Positions 6,803-11,448 of a stretch of 11,448 nucleotides of DNA are shown in pieces. A program made the translations under genes and the position numbers. The stretch covers positions 1 through 11,448 of the forward strand of contig JAJYHP010000118.1 of assembly GCA_021784715.1 (NCBI GenBank). Reading direction: 5' to 3'. Every line of letters starts with the position of its first letter. Within the stretch, counting starts at the first letter, position 1. This DNA is from a bacterium (GTDB taxonomy: Bacteria; Eremiobacterota; Eremiobacteria; Baltobacterales; Baltobacteraceae). The notes under the pieces were generated by a model. The model made no database searches. It was not told the DNA's origin and saw only the letters and a list, made by a program, of their open reading frames with translations.

Positions 6803-8308
6803 GTGGCATTAACAACGATGAACGCAGAGGAGCACGAGAACAAATATCTCGGCATCATCACCTTTACGGTGATGCTCGGGCTCATCATGGCGATTATCGA
6901 CACCACGATCGTCAACGTCGCCATCGACACCATCGGCGGTAACCTCGGCGCATCGGTCGATGAGGTCTCCTGGATCGCGACCGGATACATTCTCGCCAAC
7001 GTCATCGTCATGCCGCTCAATGGGTGGCTCACGGCGATGTTCGGACGAAAGTTTTTTTATGCCGCGTCGCTCGGAATCTTTACCGTCGCTTCGTTTCTCT
7101 GCGGCACCGCGCACAGCATCGACGTCCTCATCTTCTATCGCGTCCTGCAAGGGATCGGCGGAGGCGCGTTGCAACCGACCGCACAGGCGATTCTCTTTGA
7201 ATCCTATCCGCCGGCGCGGCGTGGTTTTGCAATGGCGATCTTCGGCCTCGGCGCGATGGTCGGCCCGGCGGTCGGACCGACGCTGGGAGGATACATCGTC
7301 GACAACGCGAGCTGGCCGCTGATTTTCTTCATCAACGTACCGATCGGCATCGCGGCGTTCATTCTGACGCTGGCGTATATTCCCGATTCGTCGCTGCACG
7401 AAAAGCCGAAGGGCGGCATCGATTTTCTCGGCCTCGGTTTGCTGACCGCCGGCCTCGCTTCGTTGCAATACGTCCTTGAGCGGGGAGAACACGACGACTG
7501 GTTTTCATCGACGACCATCATCACGCTCTCTGCGGTGGCGGTCATCTCGCTCGCCGTCTTTATCTACAAGTCGATACGCGATAAGTATCCACTCGTCGAC
7601 GTGCACGTCTTCCGAATACCGAGTTTTACGATCGGGAGCATCATCGGCGTTATCAGCGGATTCGGTCTCTATGGGACGGCACTGATATTGCCGCTCTTCT
7701 TCCAAACCATGTTGGGGTTCACCGCATTCGATACCGGGCTCGCACTGATGCCCGGCGCCTTCGCCACCGCGATCTCGATGATGATCGTCGGACGAATGAT
7801 CGGCAAGGTCGACCCGCGCATTCTCGTCGCGTGCGGGCTGCTCGTCTTCGGGTATTCGACCTGGATGCTCGGCGATCTCAACGCGATGGCGGGATATTGG
7901 GATGTCTTTTGGCCGCGCGTCATCCAAGGCTTCGCGCTCGGCTTCCTCTTCGTGCCGCTTTCGACGACCTCGCTCGGCGATATTCCGCGGCACGAACTCG
8001 CCGGCGCGACCGGCGTCTACACGCTCGTGCGCCAGCTGGGGGGAAGTTTCGGCATCGCGATTCTCACCACGCTACTCGCGCACGAAGGCGCGATCGCGTG
8101 GAACGTGCTGGCAGCGGGCGTCACGCAGACGCACGGGCTCTCGCGCCTCGCGCTCACCGCGATGGTCGCACAGCAAAGCACGATGATCGCCTACACCTAC
8201 CTCTTCCGCCTCACGGCCATCGTCTTTGTCGTCGCGACGCCGCTGGTCTTCTTCATGAAGGCGAACCCTCCGACCGGCGGCGTCCCGGTCGCGGCGCTCG
8301 CCGAATAG
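6803..8308 (+). CDS. DHA2-family (EmrB/QacA-type) MFS drug:proton antiporter
   Basis: A 501-residue multidrug-type exporter in the inner membrane, with a length and hydrophobicity fitting the 14-helix DHA2 group. Visible signatures are DTTIVNVAI in helix 1 (33-41), motif A GWLTAMFGRK (74-83), motif B RVLQGIGGGALQPTAQ (113-128), and motif C GLGAMVGPAVGPTLGG (148-163) followed by WPLIFFINVPIG (171-182). The substrate cannot be told; EmrB-type pumps usually export hydrophobic drugs or metabolites. Two starts are in frame: GTG 6803, with AAAGG ten bases upstream and AGGT closer, and ATG 6818 (LTTMNAEEHENKYLG). Either keeps the whole membrane domain, and I favour 6803 only slightly. No EmrA-like adaptor or TolC-like gene is adjacent. 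A hairpin resembling a terminator follows the stop. Confidence 0.92.
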   Translation: MALTTMNAEEHENKYLGIITFTVMLGLIMAIIDTTIVNVAIDTIGGNLGASVDEVSWIATGYILANVIVMPLNGWLTAMFGRKFFYAASLGIFTVASFLCGTAHSIDVLIFYRVLQGIGGGALQPTAQAILFESYPPARRGFAMAIFGLGAMVGPAVGPTLGGYIVDNASWPLIFFINVPIGIAAFILTLAYIPDSSLHEKPKGGIDFLGLGLLTAGLASLQYVLERGEHDDWFSSTTIITLSAVAVISLAVFIYKSIRDKYPLVDVHVFRIPSFTIGSIIGVISGFGLYGTALILPLFFQTMLGFTAFDTGLALMPGAFATAISMMIVGRMIGKVDPRILVACGLLVFGYSTWMLGDLNAMAGYWDVFWPRVIQGFALGFLFVPLSTTSLGDIPRHELAGATGVYTLVRQLGGSFGIAILTTLLAHEGAIAWNVLAAGVTQTHGLSRLALTAMVAQQSTMIAYTYLFRLTAIVFVVATPLVFFMKANPPTGGVPVAALAE

Positions 8309-8320
8309 GCGGCTTCCGCC
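8308..8320 (+). repeat. Small hairpin GGCGG-CTT-CCGCC after the MFS stop
   Basis: A perfect 5-bp stem with a three-base loop begins on the last base of the TAG stop. It is the first of two stem-loops in the 78-base gap before the lipoprotein gene and may be part of a folded leader. Confidence 0.35.
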
Positions 8321-8334
8321 ACCCTCCAGGAAGC

Positions 8335-8372
8335 AGAGGCGCCGGGGCGAATCCCAGGCGCCTCTCAGTTTT
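8335..8372 (+). terminator. Stem-loop with short T-run (intrinsic terminator or leader attenuator)
   Basis: AGAGGCGCC (8335-8343) pairs perfectly with GGCGCCTCT (8357-8365). After one mismatch, GGG/CCC (8345-8347 with 8353-8355) extends the stem around a five-base loop. CAGTTTT follows, giving a four-base T-run. This fits a terminator for the MFS gene. It ends only 14 bases before the lipoprotein ATG, so it may instead act in the leader of the lipoprotein operon. Confidence 0.6.
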
Positions 8373-8377
8373 CCGTC

Positions 8378-8382
8378 GGAGG
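8378..8382 (+). promoter_or_regulatory. Ribosome binding site GGAGG, complementary to upstream CCTCC
   Basis: GGAGG lies four bases before the lipoprotein ATG at 8387 and supports that start. CCTCC at 8323-8327 is its exact complement and could close a helix around the 8335-8365 hairpin, hiding the ribosome binding site. The complementarity is seen; regulation by it is inference. Confidence 0.5.
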
Positions 8383-8386
8383 CTCC

Positions 8387-8920
8387 ATGCGTTTCTCTCG
8401 GCTTCTCTTTCCCGCGCTCGCTGCGAGCGCGCTTTTCATCTCAGCTTGCGGCGGAGGTGGGGGTGGAACTCCCCCGCCCCCACCGACCGCGCCGCCGACG
8501 GTGACGCCGACGCTCGCGCCCTCGCCAAGCGCCTCGCCTAACCCATCCTCGACGCCGACGCCATCGGCAACCCAGGTCACGCTCGGCTGGACCGGAGCGT
8601 GGTCGAGCAGTCTCGGCCCCAATAGCGGCTCGGCGCTCGATCCCGTCAATTTCCCCAGTACGGGGAACGGCGACGCCGTGACCGTGACGCCGACCGAACT
8701 GAGCTTTAGCGGTGCGTACGCAGCGACCCTAACCGCTCCTCAGAGCGGCGGCGGGTGCGCCGCATTCACCGTCACCCCGTCGTCGAGCACGACGACCTTC
8801 ACCGTGACCGCAACTGCCGCCGGGGCGACCTGTACGCTCACCGTTGCCGGCGCTGCGGGAACGACGAACGCCACGCTCACCCTCAATGCTCCAGCCGCGA
8901 TCACCGGAGGCGCGCAGTAA
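8387..8920 (+). CDS. Exported lipoprotein with Gly/Pro/Thr linker and probable Ig-like domain
   Basis: A 177-residue predicted lipoprotein. The signal peptide MRFSRLLFPALAASALFISA ends in a lipobox with Cys21 as the lipidated residue. Six Gly follow the Cys, then a Pro run and a Thr/Pro/Ser-rich spacer to about residue 62, a typical tether holding a domain away from the membrane. Residues about 64-170 are rich in Thr, Val, Ala and Gly with alternating beta-type segments (VTVTPTELSF, AATLTAP, TTFTVTATAAG, CTLTVAG), suggesting an Ig-like sandwich. Cys124 and Cys149 could form a disulfide. I do not recognise a named family. The ATG is supported by GGAGG four bases upstream. One base separates its stop from the next gene, so the two lipoproteins are almost certainly co-expressed. 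The role is probably structural or adhesive at the cell surface, by inference. Confidence 0.78.
   Translation: MRFSRLLFPALAASALFISACGGGGGGTPPPPPTAPPTVTPTLAPSPSASPNPSSTPTPSATQVTLGWTGAWSSSLGPNSGSALDPVNFPSTGNGDAVTVTPTELSFSGAYAATLTAPQSGGGCAAFTVTPSSSTTTFTVTATAAGATCTLTVAGAAGTTNATLTLNAPAAITGGAQ
8456..8484 (+). repeat. Perfect inverted repeat in the Gly/Pro linker codons
   Basis: GGTGGGGG (8456-8463) and CCCCCACC (8477-8484) are exact reverse complements with a 13-base spacer, inside the codons for the Gly run and the Pro run just after the lipobox. The left side is also a run of short G-tracts from 8448. It may simply follow from Gly codons preceding Pro codons, but as RNA it would be a strong early coding-region hairpin. 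Confidence 0.5.
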
Positions 8921-8921
8921 C

Positions 8922-11448
8922 ATGAATCGCACCATTATTCGCAGCATCGCCCTCGTGGGCACCTGCGCACTCCTCCTCGCCGGCTGCCACGGCGGCGGCA
9001 CCGGCTCCTCGCTCTCGGCGCTGCCGAGCGCGAAGGGCGTCTCCCGCCTGACCCTGACGGTGACGCGCGGAAGCGCGACGGCGACGGGGACGCAGCGCTC
9101 TCCGCAAACGATTCCGGCGGGGGCCATGTCGGTCTCGGCGCAGATCAACGTCGGCGGCGCGGGAGCACCCGGAAGCACGATCGCGAGCCAGAGCTGCGCG
9201 ACCTTCACCGGCACGACGTCGGTCACGCTCTCGCTCACCGCTCCCTACGGCACCGACACCCTCGTCGTTCAGTCGTGGAGCGGCCCCTGTAATGCCGGCA
9301 ACACACTCGGCACCGGCACGGTGCTGAGTACCTTCTCCGGCACCGGTTCCGTTAGCACGCCGACCGGAGATGCGGGCGCGATCTTCAACGGCAAGTTTGG
9401 CACGATCAACCTCAATACCGTTGCGCCGCTCTCCGCCGTTACGTTCACCAATCTCGGCCCGGTCTGGCAAAACGTCCTGAATAGCACGACGATCGGCGGC
9501 GATCTCGCAGGATCGGGAAAGATTCAGAGCGTCGCAGTCGATCCGAATAATGCGAGTACGATCTATATTGCGGGCGGCGACGGCACCGGATTCGAAGTCA
9601 ACGTCTCCTCGGGAATCTACAAATCGACCGATAGCGGCACGACGTGGGCACCCGTCGGCTACGACAACGGGCTCAACGACACGCGCGTCAACGGTTTGAT
9701 TGCGGTGAACGACGTCGGCAGCACGGTGCTGCTCGCAGCGACCGAGTTCGGCGGGATCTATCGTTCGACCGACGGCGGATCGTCCTGGACGCAGGTGGAC
9801 ACAACCGCACCCGCGATGCAGTTCGCACAACTCGGCAGCGATATCTACGTCGCCGACAGCGCCGGCGTCGAGGTCTCGACCGATTACGGCGCCACCTGGA
9901 ACGCCGCAGGCACCGGGTTTATCTCCGCGGGGAACGTCTACGGCTCGGGAGCGAACAGCATCGCCGCCGCGCCGCCGAGCACGCTGATCGCTGGCGATTT
10001 CAACGGCTATACGTGGAGCTTTAATGGGACGAGTTGGACGAAGGGCGGGCAACTCGCCTCGACCGCGCTCGGCTGCAGCGGATCGGGGGGCAGCGCACCG
10101 GCCGCCGTCCATACGATCGCGATCGATCAGACGACGCCGAGCACGGTCTGGGCGACGGGCTGGTCCTGCACGCTCGGCGGCCAAGCCGTCTCGCAAGAGC
10201 TCTACCTTTCGAAGGATGGCGGCACGACGTGGACCGACGTTGCGACGCAAGCGAGCAGCAATGGAACCGGCGGAAACCCAGCCGGCTATTACGGTTCGCA
10301 AATGCTTGCAAACAGCATCAACGTCGCGCACACCATTTACATGGGCGCGGAGTTCACCGAATGGACCGCGACGCCAAATACGACGACGACTCCGCTGAGC
10401 GCAACCTACACGCCGGTGACCGGACAGACATCGAGGACGCAAGGCAACACCTACGGCGATATGCGCGGCCTCACGGTCGTCAACAACTCCGGGAAAGACG
10501 CCTGCTACATCGCCGCCGACCAAGGGCTTTATTACCAGAGCGATTGCGGGCAATCCGCCGGTCTCCCAACTCCGCTCACCGGCGGTCTCTCGACGAACTA
10601 TCTCTACGGCTTCGGCGTCGGCGGTACAGTCGGCAGCGAGACCATTATGACGACGATCCAAGACTTCGGCCCGGCTGCGGCTGCGGTACCGGGGGGTGGC
10701 CTCTCGGCGTCGGATTGGACCGGTTCTTTCGGCGGAACGTCATCGCTCGGTGAAGGTGGCGACGCCGAGATCAGCCCCTTCAATCCGAAGGACTGCGTCG
10801 TCACGCAAACGTCGGCTCCCGCACTGAACTTCTCGACCGATGGCTGCCAATCGTTCAATCCTTCAACCCCGAGCACGCTTGCGAGCGTTTCGAGCCTCTC
10901 GTTCTCGCGCAAGACACCGGGACTGCTCTTCATCGCCGACGGAACCGGCGGACTCTATAAATCGACCGACGACGGGGCGACGGCGAGCGTCGTCACCGGG
11001 GCGAATGCGTTGCTCGGAGCGAGCGGAAGCGGCATCAGCTTCATCCGCGTCGATCCGGAGAACGACAACAATCTCTTCGCGATCGTGAGCAATGCGAACA
11101 CCGGCGCGGGGACGATCTATTACTCGAGCAATGGTGGCGCAAACTGGACGGCGACGCAGACGCCCTTCACCACGGCGCCGGCCGCGCTCGCTATCGATCC
11201 GCAGAACTCGATGGACATCGTCGCGGTCGGCGGATCGGGTTCGCTCACGATCTACACGTCGACGAACGGCGGGGTAACGTTTACGGGCGCGACACCCGTA
11301 GGGCTCTCGGTTGCACGGCAGGCGATGTCGGTGCTCGCACGTCGCACGCAGACGTTCCCATTGCGCTTCGCACCTCCCCGCCCACCGTGGCGCCTCGGCG
11401 GCATCAACGGGCGCCTATCACCCCCCGTGGCACCCGAAGAGTGGGCGC
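8922..11448 (+). CDS. Large lipoprotein with sortilin/BNR-type Asp-box repeats, 3'-partial
   Basis: The frame is open from ATG 8922 to the window end (842 residues, no stop), so the C-terminus is missing. GGAGG (8906-8910) lies 11 bases before the ATG, inside the preceding gene. The N-terminus MNRTIIRSIALVGTCALLLAGC is a lipoprotein signal with lipobox LAGC and Cys22 lipidated. A Thr/Ser/Gly-rich domain of about 180 residues follows. Asp-box motifs (S/T-x-D-x-G-x-x-W) then recur, with their Asp or Asn at residues 237, 284, 321, 432, 541, 640, 683, 737 and 782; the first four are STDSGTTW, STDGGSSW, STDYGATW and SKDGGTTW. Such repeats build beta-propellers, as in sortilin/VPS10-like and BNR exo-glycosidase proteins. 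No glycosidase catalytic residues can be identified, so binding or scaffolding is as likely as catalysis. The last 40 or so residues are Arg/Pro-rich and unlike the rest. Confidence 0.85.
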   Translation, partial: MNRTIIRSIALVGTCALLLAGCHGGGTGSSLSALPSAKGVSRLTLTVTRGSATATGTQRSPQTIPAGAMSVSAQINVGGAGAPGSTIASQSCATFTGTTSVTLSLTAPYGTDTLVVQSWSGPCNAGNTLGTGTVLSTFSGTGSVSTPTGDAGAIFNGKFGTINLNTVAPLSAVTFTNLGPVWQNVLNSTTIGGDLAGSGKIQSVAVDPNNASTIYIAGGDGTGFEVNVSSGIYKSTDSGTTWAPVGYDNGLNDTRVNGLIAVNDVGSTVLLAATEFGGIYRSTDGGSSWTQVDTTAPAMQFAQLGSDIYVADSAGVEVSTDYGATWNAAGTGFISAGNVYGSGANSIAAAPPSTLIAGDFNGYTWSFNGTSWTKGGQLASTALGCSGSGGSAPAAVHTIAIDQTTPSTVWATGWSCTLGGQAVSQELYLSKDGGTTWTDVATQASSNGTGGNPAGYYGSQMLANSINVAHTIYMGAEFTEWTATPNTTTTPLSATYTPVTGQTSRTQGNTYGDMRGLTVVNNSGKDACYIAADQGLYYQSDCGQSAGLPTPLTGGLSTNYLYGFGVGGTVGSETIMTTIQDFGPAAAAVPGGGLSASDWTGSFGGTSSLGEGGDAEISPFNPKDCVVTQTSAPALNFSTDGCQSFNPSTPSTLASVSSLSFSRKTPGLLFIADGTGGLYKSTDDGATASVVTGANALLGASGSGISFIRVDPENDNNLFAIVSNANTGAGTIYYSSNGGANWTATQTPFTTAPAALAIDPQNSMDIVAVGGSGSLTIYTSTNGGVTFTGATPVGLSVARQAMSVLARRTQTFPLRFAPPRPPWRLGGINGRLSPPVAPEEWA

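Noticed and set aside
8901..10661. 586-codon minus-strand open frame opposite the Asp-box lipoprotein
   Set aside because: It is Arg/Asp/Ala-rich low-complexity without motifs, exactly antisense to a frame with signal peptide, lipobox, ribosome binding site and repeats. Long antisense frames are expected in GC-rich genes.
9619..10971. Near-identical TA(C/T)AAATCGACCGA(T/C) words that look like a DNA repeat
   Set aside because: They encode the YKSTD of Asp-box motifs and follow from the protein repeat.

Overview
The window is GC-rich bacterial DNA (codons heavy in gcg, ctc, gac and tcg) and densely coding on both strands. It holds no rRNA, tRNA, CRISPR array or insertion sequence that I can see. 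The lineage is not certain. A lipoprotein that runs from a lipobox into a Gly run, a Pro run and a Thr/Pro/Ser linker, next to a large Asp-box lipoprotein and a phosphoketolase operon, reminds me of uncultured soil phyla such as Eremiobacterota (WPS-2). That is recall, not a result.

Region 1 (1-5451, plus strand) is a tightly packed operon. It starts with a phosphoketolase lacking only its extreme N-terminus. Acetate kinase follows with a GTGA start/stop overlap, and a PPK2-type polyphosphate kinase with an ATGA overlap. A UspA-type universal stress protein comes after 23 bases, and a small metallopeptidase with HEFGH and FAE motifs after 42 bases. The first two genes form a complete route from a sugar phosphate to acetyl phosphate to acetate plus ATP. 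PPK2 moves phosphate between polyphosphate and nucleotides, and the Usp is predicted to bind ATP. The operon therefore looks like an ATP-supply and stress module.

Region 2 (5461-6748, minus strand) has three genes reading leftwards. First is a 37-residue, extremely acidic protein with a textbook ribosome binding site. Next is a four-repeat DUF347/COG4705 membrane protein, whose stop codon lies in a long inverted repeat. Last is a 74-residue single-span membrane protein with its own strong ribosome binding site, which converges on the metallopeptidase gene.

Region 3 (6803-8308, plus strand) is a DHA2/EmrB-type MFS efflux pump, divergent from the acidic microprotein across only 54 bases. A terminator-like hairpin follows it.

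Region 4 (8387-11448, plus strand) is a pair of lipoprotein genes one base apart. The first encodes a small exported lipoprotein with a low-complexity linker and a probable Ig-like domain. The second encodes a very large lipoprotein with at least nine Asp-box (BNR/sortilin-like) repeats that runs off the window. No gene-free stretch exceeds 300 bases; the longest gaps are about 60-80 bases.

The items most worth a second look are the unlisted acidic microprotein beside the DUF347 gene, the intracellular metallopeptidase inside the phosphoketolase/PPK2 operon, and the structured leader at 8308-8386 that leaves no room for a normal promoter.
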